Notes: generated by a model from the letters alone, not told the origin. Shown: positions 38,939 through 49,092, numbered from the stretch's first letter. The stretch is DNA of 64,000 nt from Salinibius halmophilus (GCF_003577475.1 NZ_QPEP01000001.1:1-64000), one strand, 5' to 3'. A program made the numbers and translations.

Positions 38939-39286
38939 TTATGCTCCCCAGATTGCTCGCCCAGCGACGATCAAATACGTAAACAGCGTTACGCCTAAAA
39001 TGGCCAAAAAGATGAATCGAACCGCGAGTGGCTTCATATAATCGGTCGCCACCGTCCACAGCCCAATCCATGCATGCCCTACAATGGCCAAAACGGCTAG
39101 GAAGCTAAAAATCTGCACCCAAGTTGTTTGGAAAAGTGCTTGCCAGCTAGCGTAATCCATGTCTGGATTGGCAAGCAAAACACCCACAATAAATACCGCG
39201 TACGCAGCAATAATGACTGCCGATACACGTTGCCACAACCAATCAGACAGACCGCTGCGGCTTAAGTTAGTAACGCTCTTTACCAT
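38939..39286 (-). CDS. sdhD: Succinate dehydrogenase membrane anchor subunit SdhD
   Basis: This 115-residue anchor has three membrane helices and helps form the quinone and heme b site. I start at ATG 39286 ([20 protein letters not shown]) because GGGAG lies seven bases upstream; a TTG two codons further up is less likely. The heme-ligand-like His is in [17 protein letters not shown]. It overlaps the sdhC stop by 7 nt. Confidence 0.96.
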   Translation of the reverse strand: MVKSVTNLSRSGLSDWLWQRVSAVIIAAYAVFIVGVLLANPDMDYASWQALFQTTWVQIFSFLAVLAIVGHAWIGLWTVATDYMKPLAVRFIFLAILGVTLFTYLIVAGRAIWGA

Positions 39287-39657
39287 ACCCAAACTCCCGC
39301 TAGCACAAACAGAACCGCTGAAACGATCAATGTAAAGTAAGCACCGGCTTTACCACCCTCTTTGGTTTCGCCTATGCCTGCATCCATAATCAAGTGTTTG
39401 ATACCAGCCACAAAGTGATAGGCAAGCGCACATAGCGTTCCCCACACAATGAATTGTGCAATAAAGTTTTCTGCCAGCAACTGTTTTACTTGCGCAAAAC
39501 CAGCGGCAGATGACAGTGATGCATCTAATGCCCACACCAAGAAGGCCGCACCGATAAACAGTACGATGCCCGACACTCGGTGCGCGAACGACACAACACC
39601 TGTGATTGGCAACCAGATGGTTGTCAAATCCAAGTTCACGGGTCTGTTGTTATTCAC
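39280..39657 (-). CDS. sdhC: Succinate dehydrogenase cytochrome b subunit SdhC
   Basis: This 125-residue membrane subunit starts at GTG 39657 (NNNRPVNLDL, the typical SdhC opening). It contains SFAHRVSGIVLF near residues 24-35 and the heme-ligand His in YHFVAGIKHLIMD near 80-92. It has three membrane helices. The ribosome binding site is weak (GAGTGGA). It is the first gene of the TCA supercluster; its promoter is at 39746-39774. Confidence 0.96.
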   Translation of the reverse strand: MNNNRPVNLDLTTIWLPITGVVSFAHRVSGIVLFIGAAFLVWALDASLSSAAGFAQVKQLLAENFIAQFIVWGTLCALAYHFVAGIKHLIMDAGIGETKEGGKAGAYFTLIVSAVLFVLAGVWVW

Positions 39658-39996
39658 GGTTGTCCACTCTGCTTGTTGATTAGTTTTTATTGTAGCTCCG
39701 CGTACGGTAGCTATGCTTAGTTATCCGTACATTCGAATGAAATGGATTATATGCAGCCAGCTGGTTAAATACAACGAAGCTAGAACGCCATTGTGAAATT
39801 ATGTCAATGCGATAGGACAGCGGAATGGCGATTAGTAGGGATTTTTACGTGACATGCTATCATTTGACTGGCATCTTAAATTGACAACCTTGCGTAGCAT
39901 CCATAGTCTTACGTCGATTAAACATCTCGACTTCCAAATAAGAAGCGCGAATTGGATGGGCACTTTCGCGATTTTAATAATAAACAGGAGGCCTCA
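39658..39996. other. Divergent sdhC/gltA control region
   Basis: This 339-nt gap holds the sdhC promoter candidate and, for gltA, a TTGACA at 39881-39886 with a poor -10 (TAGTCT, 17-nt spacing). No coding frame looks real. The gltA ribosome binding site CAGGAGG is at 39985-39992. Confidence 0.55.
39746..39774 (-). promoter_or_regulatory. Candidate sigma-70 promoter for sdhC
   Basis: On the minus strand TTGTAT (39774-39769) and a perfect TATAAT (39751-39746) are separated by 17 nt, 89 nt upstream of the sdhC GTG. The -35 matches consensus weakly. It is the best minus-strand candidate seen in the 339-nt divergent gap. Confidence 0.5.
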
Positions 39997-41271
39997 ATGG
40001 CTGGCAAAACAGCAAAGTTGATCATTGACGGGCGTGAAATCGAACTTCCAGTACTGGAAGGCACAATTGGTCCGAACGTTGTTGACGTTCGCGGCTTGGT
40101 AAAAGAAGGGCTGTTCACATACGACCCGGGCTTTGTTTCTACCGCAGCCTGCGACTCTAAGATTACCTACATCGATGGTAAAGAAGGGGTACTACTACAC
40201 CGAGGCTACCCAATTGATGAGTTAGCGGAAAACGCAAGTTACTTAGATGTGTGTTACCTACTGTTGTACGGCAATCTGCCATCAGCAGAGAAGAAAAAAG
40301 AATTTGACAACATGATCATGCACCACACCATGGTGCATGAGCAAATGAAGTCGTTCTTAGATGGCTTCCGCCGCGACGCGCACCCAATGGCTGTTATGGT
40401 GGGGTTATCTGGGGCATTTGCATCGTTCTATCATGACAGCTTAGATGTCACTAACGAGCGCCATCGCGAAGTTGCAGCACATCGTCTAATTTCAAAAATG
40501 CCAACGCTTGCAGCAATGGTTTACAAGTACTCAATTGGTCAGCCAATTGTTTATCCTCGCAACGACCTGGACTACGCCGGCAACTTCTTACACATGATGT
40601 TCTCAACACCATGTGAGCCATACGAAGTTAACCCAGTATTCGCCAAAGCTATGGATCGCATCTTTACTTTGCATGCCGACCACGAGCAAAATGCGTCTAC
40701 CTCTACTGTTCGTCTAGCTGGTTCAACCGGTGCCAATCCATTTGCTTGTATCGCGGCCGGCATTGCAGCACTGTGGGGCCCTGCTCACGGCGGTGCCAAT
40801 GAAGCGGTACTGTCAATGCTTGAAGAGATTGGTGACGAATCTCGCATTGAAGAGTTTATTTCACGCGCTAAAGACAAAAACGACCCATTCCGTTTAATGG
40901 GCTTTGGTCACCGCGTGTACAAAAACTACGACCCGCGTGCCAAGGTAATGAAGAAGACCTGTGACGAAGTCCTTGCACAACTAGGCATGCACGACGATCC
41001 ACTATTGAAGATTGCTCAGAAGCTTGAAAAAGTAGCACTTGAAGATGAATACTTCATCGAGAAGAAGCTATACCCGAATGTAGACTTCTACTCAGGCATC
41101 ATCCTGCGCGCCATGGGTATCCCTGTTTCTATGTTTACTGTGATTTTTGCTGTGGGCCGCACACCAGGCTGGATTGCACACTGGAAAGAAATGCTAGACC
41201 AAAACTCTCGCATCTCGCGCCCTCGCCAGCTTTACACTGGCCCAACTAAACGACCGTACGACGGCCTTTAA
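39997..41271 (+). CDS. gltA: Citrate synthase (type II)
   Basis: I start at ATG 39997 ([12 protein letters not shown]), five bases after AGGAGG; the frame is open further upstream but without support. This gives 424 residues, the size of NADH-sensitive hexameric citrate synthases. Catalytic residues are visible: His in [11 protein letters not shown] near 264, His in [14 protein letters not shown] near 305, and Asp in NVDFYSG near 363. It condenses oxaloacetate and acetyl-CoA. It diverges from sdhC. Confidence 0.98.
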   Translation: MAGKTAKLIIDGREIELPVLEGTIGPNVVDVRGLVKEGLFTYDPGFVSTAACDSKITYIDGKEGVLLHRGYPIDELAENASYLDVCYLLLYGNLPSAEKKKEFDNMIMHHTMVHEQMKSFLDGFRRDAHPMAVMVGLSGAFASFYHDSLDVTNERHREVAAHRLISKMPTLAAMVYKYSIGQPIVYPRNDLDYAGNFLHMMFSTPCEPYEVNPVFAKAMDRIFTLHADHEQNASTSTVRLAGSTGANPFACIAAGIAALWGPAHGGANEAVLSMLEEIGDESRIEEFISRAKDKNDPFRLMGFGHRVYKNYDPRAKVMKKTCDEVLAQLGMHDDPLLKIAQKLEKVALEDEYFIEKKLYPNVDFYSGIILRAMGIPVSMFTVIFAVGRTPGWIAHWKEMLDQNSRISRPRQLYTGPTKRPYDGL

Positions 41272-41295
41272 TAGCGCAATAAGGTACCGTAAGAA

Positions 41296-42033
41296 CTAAG
41301 GGCTGCTTGGCAGCCCTTTTTTTTGCATCCAACACAACAACCACTCAAACCACTCATCCACTAATAACGCAAGCAATCCTATAACAACTGCCCCTTGCAC
41401 CACGAACGCCAGGTTATTGTTAATTAATCCTGCAATCACAGGATCGCCAAGTGTTCGTGCACCTATGGTCGAGCCGATCGCTGCTGTCGCCACCGCAAAC
41501 GTAAAGGTGGTTCGAGCGCCAGCTAGAATCACCGGAAGCGCCAATGGCAACTCTACGCTTAGCAATACCTGCCTCGACGACATTCCCATCGCTTTGGCCG
41601 ATTCTTTAATTGACGGCTCAACACCATCTAATCCAGCGATAGCATTGGCCATTACCGGCAGCAAACCATAAAGAAACAAGGCAATTAACGTCGGCTCGCT
41701 GCCAAACCCAACACTTGGCACAGCCAACACCAATACCGCAACAGGTGGAAATGTTTGACCAATACTTGCCACCTGCGATGCCACCGGCAACCACAAGCGC
41801 TTACGCGTCACCACAATCGCTATCACAATGGCCACCATGCATGCAGCCCCAGCTGCTAGCCCAACTAATAAAACGTGCTGCCACAGCAGCCAGGCCAAAC
41901 TATCTCGCGTATAAAGCACCTGGCGAACATCAGGTGACAACCAGCTGAGTACTGGCTCAAAAAGCGGCTGCCAAATTAGCGCCGCAGCAAGCAAGACCGC
42001 ATACACTAATAACCGGCTAGCACTTTGCCACAT
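41296..42033 (-). CDS. yehW: Osmoprotectant ABC transporter permease, YehW-like
   Basis: This 245-residue permease starts at ATG 42033 (MWQSASRLLVYAVLL), preceded by GAGG, overlapping the yehX stop by 17 nt. An earlier in-frame start is possible but lacks support. It has about five or six membrane helices and the permease EAA-like loop (SIKESAKAMGMSSRQVLLSV). Together with YehY it forms the channel of the OsmF-type glycine-betaine/quaternary-amine importer. Confidence 0.9.
   Translation of the reverse strand: MWQSASRLLVYAVLLAAALIWQPLFEPVLSWLSPDVRQVLYTRDSLAWLLWQHVLLVGLAAGAACMVAIVIAIVVTRKRLWLPVASQVASIGQTFPPVAVLVLAVPSVGFGSEPTLIALFLYGLLPVMANAIAGLDGVEPSIKESAKAMGMSSRQVLLSVELPLALPVILAGARTTFTFAVATAAIGSTIGARTLGDPVIAGLINNNLAFVVQGAVVIGLLALLVDEWFEWLLCWMQKKGLPSSP
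41298..41324 (+). terminator. gltA terminator overlapping the 3' end of yehW
   Basis: A 9-bp stem AAGGGCTGC / GCAGCCCTT with a 3-nt loop runs into eight T's. The plus-strand terminator sits inside the last codons of the convergent yehW gene (stop at 41296-41298); its T-run encodes yehW's Lys-Lys. Confidence 0.9.
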
Positions 42034-42946
42034 GCTGCAGATCCTCAATCGCAATAAAACCATATGGCCTGTCACCCACTACCTGAGCACTGGCACAACC
42101 ATTAAGTAGCATAAGCGATAGCAACTCTTGCACCGACATATCTGGGGGTACGGTGATAAACGGCTCACGCTTAGGGCTCGCCTGACTGCAAAGGTCGCGC
42201 ACCGAGGTAAACTTTGCCATTCGCAAGCCTCTTTCATGACCACCCAAAAACTCGGCAACGAACGAACTATCGGGATGTTTTAGCAACGCCAATGGCGACC
42301 CACTTTGAGCAATACAGCCGTTGGCCATGATCACCAGCTGATCGGCAAGTTTGAGTGCCTCGTCGATATCGTGTGTCACAAATACGATGGTTTTACCGAT
42401 TTCCTGCTGAATGCTGAGTAGCTCATCTTGCAAACTTACGCGTGTGATCGGGTCGAGCGCAGCAAACGGTTCGTCCATTAATAACACATCAGGGTCGCCT
42501 GCCAACGCCCGCGCCACCCCCACTCGTTGCGCCTGACCACCGGATAGCTGATGTGGCATTTTTGCTTCATGCTCGGCAATACCGAACATATCTAACAGGG
42601 TTGATACCCGCTGCTCGGTTCGCTCTGGTGACCAACCTAATAAACTTGGTACCAAAGCAATATTTCGACGCACATTCCAGTGCGGAAATAGACCAGTATC
42701 TTGAATGGCGTAGCCTATGCTTCGGCGCAGCTGTATGGGGTCGTATTGGGCGATATTTTTATCATTGACCCGCACTTCACCCTGGTCAAACGCTAGCATG
42801 CGATTGATTAAACGAAGTAGTGTCGACTTGCCACAGCCACTGCTGCCTAACAATACACACAGCTGACCTGAGGGGACCTTAAGTGAAATATTATCCAGCG
42901 CACATGCCCCACCAAAGTATTTGCTAACATTAGAGAGCTCTATCAT
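42017..42946 (-). CDS. yehX: Osmoprotectant ABC transporter ATP-binding protein, YehX-like
   Basis: I start at ATG 42946 (MIELSNVSKYFGG), with AAGGT upstream, giving 309 residues and a 17-nt overlap with yehY. Walker A GSSGCGKST, ABC signature LSGGQAQRVGVARAL and Walker B VLLMDEPFAALD are intact. A C-terminal CBS-like segment (FITVPPDMSVQELLSLM, then YGFIAIEDLQHV) may sense ionic strength, as in OpuA-type transporters. Confidence 0.93.
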   Translation of the reverse strand: MIELSNVSKYFGGACALDNISLKVPSGQLCVLLGSSGCGKSTLLRLINRMLAFDQGEVRVNDKNIAQYDPIQLRRSIGYAIQDTGLFPHWNVRRNIALVPSLLGWSPERTEQRVSTLLDMFGIAEHEAKMPHQLSGGQAQRVGVARALAGDPDVLLMDEPFAALDPITRVSLQDELLSIQQEIGKTIVFVTHDIDEALKLADQLVIMANGCIAQSGSPLALLKHPDSSFVAEFLGGHERGLRMAKFTSVRDLCSQASPKREPFITVPPDMSVQELLSLMLLNGCASAQVVGDRPYGFIAIEDLQHVAKC

Positions 42947-43994
42947 TGCGTACCTTTTTGGCCAACCAGGAGAAAAACACATCCGCTAAAATAGCCATAA
43001 CAACCGTTGGTAGGGCACCAATTAGCACCAGTTCCATGGCCGACTGCCCTAGCCCTTGGAAGACAAACCGACCCATTCCGCCGGCACCCACTAGTGCTGC
43101 CACAACAACTAACCCAATGGCCTGCACCGTCGTAATTCGAACGCCTTCTATTATCACCGGCATTGCAAGCGGCATGCGTACTTGCCAGAAAATTTGCCCA
43201 GGTGTCATACCCATTCCCTGGGCAGCATTCAAAACTGCCAACTCGACACTTCGCAACCCCACCAAAGCATTGCGCACCATTGGCAGCAGGCTATAAGCCA
43301 CCAGCGCAATCACCGCTGGTGTAGCACCAATACCACTCACGCCAAGCCACGGCGCTGCTTTTGATAGCAGGCTTAACGGAACCATTAATAAGCCGAACAG
43401 GGCAATACTAGGAATGGTTTGCAGGAAGCTTAAAATGGCAAACACCAGCCGCTCATTTAGCCATCTATTTAGCGTAAACAAGACCAGCAAGGCCGAAATA
43501 ACGATGGTGATCGCAAGACTCAATACGACCAACTGCAAATGCATTAACAACTCCTGCCAAAACGCCCCTTGCTGCTGCACAAACTCCAAATGCAGCGAGA
43601 GCATCGGCTGCCCCCACAATAAGCCAACCCAAGCAAACAGAAGCAGAGCAACCAAAAGCTTTGCCCGCGGCAATTGCAGTGCGAATATCATAGACAGCGC
43701 AAACAAGAGCCAAACCGCACCACCAATGCCTATTCGATTATTGTCTGGCGCTTGCAGCGATGCCACGTACACCAATAAAGGGAAGGCAAACAACAAAGCA
43801 ATAAATGCCGTCTGCCAGCGCCAACTAAGCAACCAAATAACTGCCAATGCTGCCAAAAGATAAGCTGGCAGTAATTGGTAAGCATACTGCCCCACACCAG
43901 GCAAAATGCGGTTTGGCTGCCAACTTAGTAGTGACAAAAACAACACAGCAGCAGCCAACAGGACCAGTGCCGTGCGCCGTATTGCAACCGGCAT
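42930..43994 (-). CDS. yehY: Osmoprotectant ABC transporter permease, YehY-like
   Basis: At 354 residues this permease is longer than OpuB-type permeases because it has an extra N-terminal block of about four or five hydrophobic helices (residues 8-120), as in E. coli YehY. The C-terminal half holds the permease domain with the loop VELAVLNAAQGMGMTPGQIFWQVRMPLAMP. It lies 1 nt after osmF and overlaps yehX. Confidence 0.92.
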   Translation of the reverse strand: MPVAIRRTALVLLAAAVLFLSLLSWQPNRILPGVGQYAYQLLPAYLLAALAVIWLLSWRWQTAFIALLFAFPLLVYVASLQAPDNNRIGIGGAVWLLFALSMIFALQLPRAKLLVALLLFAWVGLLWGQPMLSLHLEFVQQQGAFWQELLMHLQLVVLSLAITIVISALLVLFTLNRWLNERLVFAILSFLQTIPSIALFGLLMVPLSLLSKAAPWLGVSGIGATPAVIALVAYSLLPMVRNALVGLRSVELAVLNAAQGMGMTPGQIFWQVRMPLAMPVIIEGVRITTVQAIGLVVVAALVGAGGMGRFVFQGLGQSAMELVLIGALPTVVMAILADVFFSWLAKKVRNDRAL

Positions 43995-43995
43995 A

Positions 43996-44889
43996 TTACG
44001 GGCGCGAGCTTAAATACTGCGCTGCTACCTCACTAGCAGGCCGCCCCTCTACTTGCACCTGGCTGTTAAGGTCTTGCAGAACTTCTTTAGTTAACCCAGC
44101 AAATACGGAGGCAAGTAAATCCGGCAGTTCAGGATAGGCTGCAAGCGTTTCTGCTCGAACAACCGGAGCAGGCAAATAAACCGGCTGCGCGCCCATAGTA
44201 TCCTCTAGCACTACCAAGCCCAGGGCAGCAATACCGCCATCAGTACCATAGGTCATTGCACCATTTACCCCGTCGGTGGCCAGTGCCGCCGCGCGCATGG
44301 TTGCTGCGGTATTGCCACCGGAGAGCACTAATAGCTGGTCGGATGTTAGCTCAAAACCATATTCCGTTTGGAACGCGGGTAGCGCTGCCGGAGACTCGAC
44401 AAACTCAGCACTTGCAGCAAATTTAAAATCGCCACCGTCATTGATAAAGCGCGCCAAATCTTCCATGGTCTGCAAGTTATTAGCACTGGCTAGGTCGGCT
44501 CGCACGCTCATTGCCCAAGTATTGTTCGCGGGAGCTGGCGACAACCAAACGACATTATTTGCTGCTAGATCTAACTCAGCAACCCGTTCATAACCCGCCT
44601 CGGCATTTTTCCATACAGGGCTATCCGCTTGGTCAAAAAAGAAGGCGCCGTTGCCGGTGTACTCAGGGTAAATATCAATCTCACCAGTAATAATTGCTTG
44701 GCGAACAATATTTGTTGCGCCCAACTGAATGCGATCGACCACTTCAATATCGTTTGCTGACAAGGTTTGTAAAATGATTTGGCCAAGCACCGACCCTTCG
44801 GTATCTATTTTAGAACCAACAACAACTGGGTCTTTAGCAAAAGCAAGCGAGGCGACTGCAACAAGCAGTAACGCGAGTAAAGATTTCAT
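43996..44889 (-). CDS. osmF: Osmoprotectant-binding protein, OsmF/YehZ-like
   Basis: This 297-residue periplasmic binding protein has a signal cut after ASLAFA near residue 18. The mature part carries the OpuAC-like hallmarks: VVVGSKIDTEGSVLGQII, EIDIYPEYTGNGAFFF, VWLSPAPANNTWAMSV and the DGGIAALGLVVLEDTMGAQPVY segment. It is the first gene of the importer operon osmF-yehY-yehX-yehW. The substrate is likely betaine or a related compound; the exact ligand is not readable. Confidence 0.93.
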   Translation of the reverse strand: MKSLLALLLVAVASLAFAKDPVVVGSKIDTEGSVLGQIILQTLSANDIEVVDRIQLGATNIVRQAIITGEIDIYPEYTGNGAFFFDQADSPVWKNAEAGYERVAELDLAANNVVWLSPAPANNTWAMSVRADLASANNLQTMEDLARFINDGGDFKFAASAEFVESPAALPAFQTEYGFELTSDQLLVLSGGNTAATMRAAALATDGVNGAMTYGTDGGIAALGLVVLEDTMGAQPVYLPAPVVRAETLAAYPELPDLLASVFAGLTKEVLQDLNSQVQVEGRPASEVAAQYLSSRP

Positions 44890-44940
44890 TTGTAGGCCTA
44901 TTTATATTGAGTTCTTAATAAGCCTAGTTGGGCAACAGGA

Positions 44941-44973
44941 AAAAAAAAGGCCAGACAAAAAATTTGCCCGGCC
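44941..44973 (-). terminator. trxB terminator
   Basis: On the minus strand GGCCGGGCAAA and TTTGTCTGGCC pair over 11 bp (two G-U) with a 3-nt loop, followed by eight T's. It starts 30 nt after the trxB stop. Confidence 0.88.
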
Positions 44974-45002
44974 ATTCTTAGTTTACTGACAAGCAGCAAA
45001 CA

Positions 45003-45968
<966 letters not shown>

Positions 45969-46041
45969 TTAAAAAAAATCGATCAACGCCCCAACGTACG
46001 AAGGCAATTTATATTAGATGTTTTATAAGGCCTATTGTCTG

Positions 46042-47196
46042 TTATTCAACGTCATTATCCAATAGCATCTGCAGTAGGCTTTGCAGCTTATTGGTGTCTG
46101 TCGCCTTTTCTAACGCATTGTTAATCAAACCAACGTAGCGATGAAATGCTTCGTTAGACTTTAATGCGACCGATAACAGCTGGTTCATTTGCGCTTCGTT
46201 TTGCCGTATTTCGCCCAGCAACCACGCCTCTTGCGCCTCCGACATGTCGATTGCACCTACACCAACCTCAATTGAATCGGCTAAAGACGACATCTGACCA
46301 GCGCCATCTGAAACCAGCCGATAGACGGATTCATTGAGCTGATTAGCTCGCTGACTGAAAACAAAAACCAACTGGCGCAACAGTTTGGTTTGCATAAAGG
46401 TTTTCTCTTGTAAGTCTAGCGCTTCGAGTCGGGCATTGAGCGCTTGCAGTAAAGAAAACATCATATCTTTTATGCGCCCATACTCGGCTTCATTTTCCTC
46501 CGGCATGTTGCGAACCAGCACAGATACTTTTTGATAGTTCATTACCGTTCGCCGGCCAAAGTCGACGTATCTACCATCATCTTTTAGCTCCCATAGCAGC
46601 TCAGATTCAAGCTGGCGGTGCAAGCCATTCGCTTCCATATTCTTAGTAATAAACTCAGAGCGCATTTGCAAAGAGCACGATAGCCCATAATTTTTTACTG
46701 ATTGGAAAAATCGCATGCCCAAGATGTCTAGGTTTTCGCAGTCTTGGCTATCAAGAAAAAATTGGATCGTCTCACCTAAATCAGAGCTATTACTCATGGC
46801 TTGCATGGCAACCTGATTGGCCGTTTGGGCTTGTAAGCGAAGCTGTTTGGCCGCTACCTCGTCGTCGATCAAGCGCTTTAATCGAATGGCCTGCTCAGCG
46901 ATTGGCATTGCCGCATGTAACACCTCATCAGCACCGTACATAAAGGCTTCATGGCGGTCGGCATCATTGATCAACTCTTTGCAGTGAAGCACAACGGGCG
47001 TGTGCGGGTGAGTGGCACGGAAATCTGCAATTTTCTTCCACGTGTTTTCACGCTCATTAGGGTTGCCCGGGAAGTCGGCAACCAATAGCACATCAAAGTC
47101 ATCAACCGCATCATCAAACGCAAGCCAATCAATGCTTGCCAGCTCATTTTGCAACGAGTGGCCTGCAATACCGCCTAACACTGCAACACTGGCCAT
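46042..47196 (-). CDS. Degenerate receiver-domain protein with coiled C-terminal half
   Basis: This 384-residue protein opens with a response-regulator-like fold (ASVAVLGGIAGHSLQ, DVLLVADFPGNP, TPVVLHCKEL, MYGADEVLHAAMP), residues 1-110. The likely phospho-acceptor Asp in VADF is present, but the acidic pair, the Thr/Ser after strand 4 and the Lys after strand 5 are missing, so it is probably a pseudo-receiver. The middle (FFQSVKNYGLSCSLQM, then FGRRTVMNYQKVSVLVRNMP) has no clear known fold; the last ~150 residues are helical with coiled-coil-like runs. TTAGGGAG precedes the ATG. Function is unknown. Confidence 0.75.
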   Translation of the reverse strand: MASVAVLGGIAGHSLQNELASIDWLAFDDAVDDFDVLLVADFPGNPNERENTWKKIADFRATHPHTPVVLHCKELINDADRHEAFMYGADEVLHAAMPIAEQAIRLKRLIDDEVAAKQLRLQAQTANQVAMQAMSNSSDLGETIQFFLDSQDCENLDILGMRFFQSVKNYGLSCSLQMRSEFITKNMEANGLHRQLESELLWELKDDGRYVDFGRRTVMNYQKVSVLVRNMPEENEAEYGRIKDMMFSLLQALNARLEALDLQEKTFMQTKLLRQLVFVFSQRANQLNESVYRLVSDGAGQMSSLADSIEVGVGAIDMSEAQEAWLLGEIRQNEAQMNQLLSVALKSNEAFHRYVGLINNALEKATDTNKLQSLLQMLLDNDVE

Positions 47197-47230
47197 ATTA
47201 ACTCCCTAAACCATAGCTATGCTTTTAGGT

Positions 47231-47872
47231 CTAGATCATCAACTGGTAAATATCGAGCGCAAGCAACAAAGTGCAACAAAACACCAGCAGCCGTGTTCGC
47301 ATTTTCATTACGGTGTACACCCAGTTTTCCCGCGATAACCCCGCAAGCTTAGTGGCGATCCCTTTCAGTAAATAGGGGGCTTTAAGACGTAAACACCACT
47401 GCACTGGGTAATCGACGAGCCACAAGAGACCCCAGCGCAACTTGCGTGCACCAGGCGCTCGTGTTGTTTGCATCCACATAACCCAATAGAGCCCAATACA
47501 ACCCAAAATGCTATACATCAAAATGGGCAACACATGGCGCCAGACTAAATGATCTGACACCAGCATAGGCAGAGTGCCAGACGCGACCATCACACCGGGT
47601 TGCGCACTACTGCCATCAACTAATCGTTTAAGGTCACCCGCCACCCCAAACGCCGCTGCGAGCATTAAACCCGATACAACCTGGCTCGCCCAGTATGGCA
47701 GTAATAGTAGTTGCAGAGCGCCAACGGCCAGCACAATAAACCCTTGCGCAACAATGCGCAGCCGGCCAAACACTTGAGTGGCTTGCACAATCATGGCAAA
47801 CGGATGCCACAATGGCACATTGGCACGCTCGGTGAGCCGGTAGAGCGCTAGCGCAATGATCATCGCAAGCAT
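47231..47872 (-). CDS. AmpE/CobD-like integral membrane protein
   Basis: This 213-residue protein has about four or five hydrophobic helices (MIIALALYRL, IVLAVGALQLLLLPYW, HVLPILMYSILGCIGLYWVMW, RLLVFCCTLLLALDIYQLMI). The layout and the divergent neighbour nadC suggest an AmpE-like protein (AmpE lies near nadC and ampD in enterics and pseudomonads). No ampD is present here. The family link is weak by sequence and rests largely on gene neighbourhood. Confidence 0.5.
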   Translation of the reverse strand: MLAMIIALALYRLTERANVPLWHPFAMIVQATQVFGRLRIVAQGFIVLAVGALQLLLLPYWASQVVSGLMLAAAFGVAGDLKRLVDGSSAQPGVMVASGTLPMLVSDHLVWRHVLPILMYSILGCIGLYWVMWMQTTRAPGARKLRWGLLWLVDYPVQWCLRLKAPYLLKGIATKLAGLSRENWVYTVMKMRTRLLVFCCTLLLALDIYQLMI

Positions 47873-47941
47873 GGGTCGTTTTCTCCCTAAGTTTCACGCT
47901 ATACTCCGGCGCTTAAAAACTGACCGCGGAGCATTTAACTC

Positions 47942-48793
47942 ATGAGCATACGCCAAGATTCAAAGCTTAGACAGCATATTCAATCGACTGTTAGTTACGC
48001 CCTAGCAGAAGATATTCATCATGGCGATGTCACTGCTCAACTGATTAATGATGACGTCCTCGCCAGTGCAACAGTGATTACTCGCGAGCCTGCAATTCTT
48101 TGTGGACAAGCCTGGGTAGAGGAAATCTTTCGCCAACTAGACAGCCAAGTAAAGGTAGAGTGGCTAGCCAATGAAGGCGACAAACTAGTAGCCAATCAAG
48201 CATTTCTAACGCTTACTGGGCCGGCTCATATAATTTTAACCGGTGAGCGCGCAGCGCTTAATTTTTTGCAAACGCTATCCGGGACAGCCACCGCTACGCA
48301 CAACATCGTTAGCCAAATTCACCCGAACTATTGGTTGCTCGACACACGCAAAACTATCCCAGGCCTGCGCTTGGCACAAAAGTATGCCGTTACCATTGGC
48401 GGTGGTCACAACCATCGCATTGGCTTGTACGACATGTTCTTAATTAAAGAAAACCACATTGAAGCTTGTGGCGGTATCACCCCAGCGGTTCAAGCAGCTC
48501 GCCAGTTGAAGCCAGAGCTGCCGGTGGAAGTAGAGGTGGAAACCCTGGTGCAACTCGACGAAGCACTAGCGGCGGGTGCAGACTACATTATGGTGGATAA
48601 CTTTAGTCACGACGACTTACTTGCCGCCTACCAGCGGCCATTAAAAGATGGGCAACTGGAGCTATCTGGTGGTTTAGACCTAGCCGGTCTGCAAGCCACC
48701 CCAACACCACCCCTGCCAGTGCGCGTATCTATGGGCGCTATTACCAAGCATCTACAAGCCATCGATTTGTCATTGCGATTAACGCGTGCGTAG
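47942..48793 (+). CDS. nadC: Quinolinate phosphoribosyltransferase (nicotinate-nucleotide pyrophosphorylase)
   Basis: This 283-residue enzyme converts quinolinate and PRPP to nicotinate mononucleotide in NAD synthesis. Conserved blocks are present: LAEDIHHGDVTAQLI near the N-terminus, GERAALNFLQTLSGTAT, the substrate loop LLDTRKTIPGLRLAQKYAV, GGGHNHRIGLYDMFLIKENH, and VEVEVETLVQLDEAL. It is complete and single-copy here, divergent from the AmpE-like gene. Confidence 0.97.
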   Translation: MSIRQDSKLRQHIQSTVSYALAEDIHHGDVTAQLINDDVLASATVITREPAILCGQAWVEEIFRQLDSQVKVEWLANEGDKLVANQAFLTLTGPAHIILTGERAALNFLQTLSGTATATHNIVSQIHPNYWLLDTRKTIPGLRLAQKYAVTIGGGHNHRIGLYDMFLIKENHIEACGGITPAVQAARQLKPELPVEVEVETLVQLDEALAAGADYIMVDNFSHDDLLAAYQRPLKDGQLELSGGLDLAGLQATPTPPLPVRVSMGAITKHLQAIDLSLRLTRA

Positions 48794-48820
48794 GTGCGTA
48801 AATAATGGCAATGCCATTTT

Positions 48821-48934
48821 TGCGGACAAGGATGTCCGTACTGAGCAGCTCGCAGGAGCATGGCTGCGGTGCGGACAAGGATGTCCGTACTGAGCAGCTC
48901 GCAGGAGCATGGCTGCGGTTCGGACATGGATGTA
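48821..48934. repeat. Tandem repeat, 49-bp unit, 2.3 copies
   Basis: Units 48821-48869 and 48870-48918 are almost identical; 48919-48934 is a diverged third start (CGGACATGGATGT). Each unit holds two small hairpins: GGACA-agga-TGTCC, and GCAGC...GCTGC spanning about 23 nt. Confidence 0.9.
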
Positions 48935-48962
48935 CCACTTTCTGTCTGCTAGCACCCGCTGC

Positions 48963-49092
48963 GCGGATGACTAACAGACCTACGACCCACGACCTACTCC
49001 CTACGCGCCTGTCATCGCGGGTGACTAACAGACCTACGACTCACGACCTACTCCCTACGCGCCTGTCATCGCGACTGACTCACAGACCCACC
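48963..49092. repeat. Tandem repeat, 54-bp unit, 2.4 copies
   Basis: Units 48963-49016 and 49017-49070 differ at about three positions; a diverged partial unit follows to 49092. The unit carries CTAACAGACCTACGAC and ACTCCCTACGCGCC. It is unrelated in sequence to the adjacent 49-bp array, from which it is separated by 28 nt. Confidence 0.9.

Noticed and set aside
48628-48938. Minus-strand open frames running across the 49-bp array
   Set aside because: They arise from the tandem repeat and overlap the end of nadC; the predicted protein is just the repeated unit.
48821-49092. Possible CRISPR array
   Set aside because: Units are joined end to end with no unique spacers, and no cas genes are in the window.
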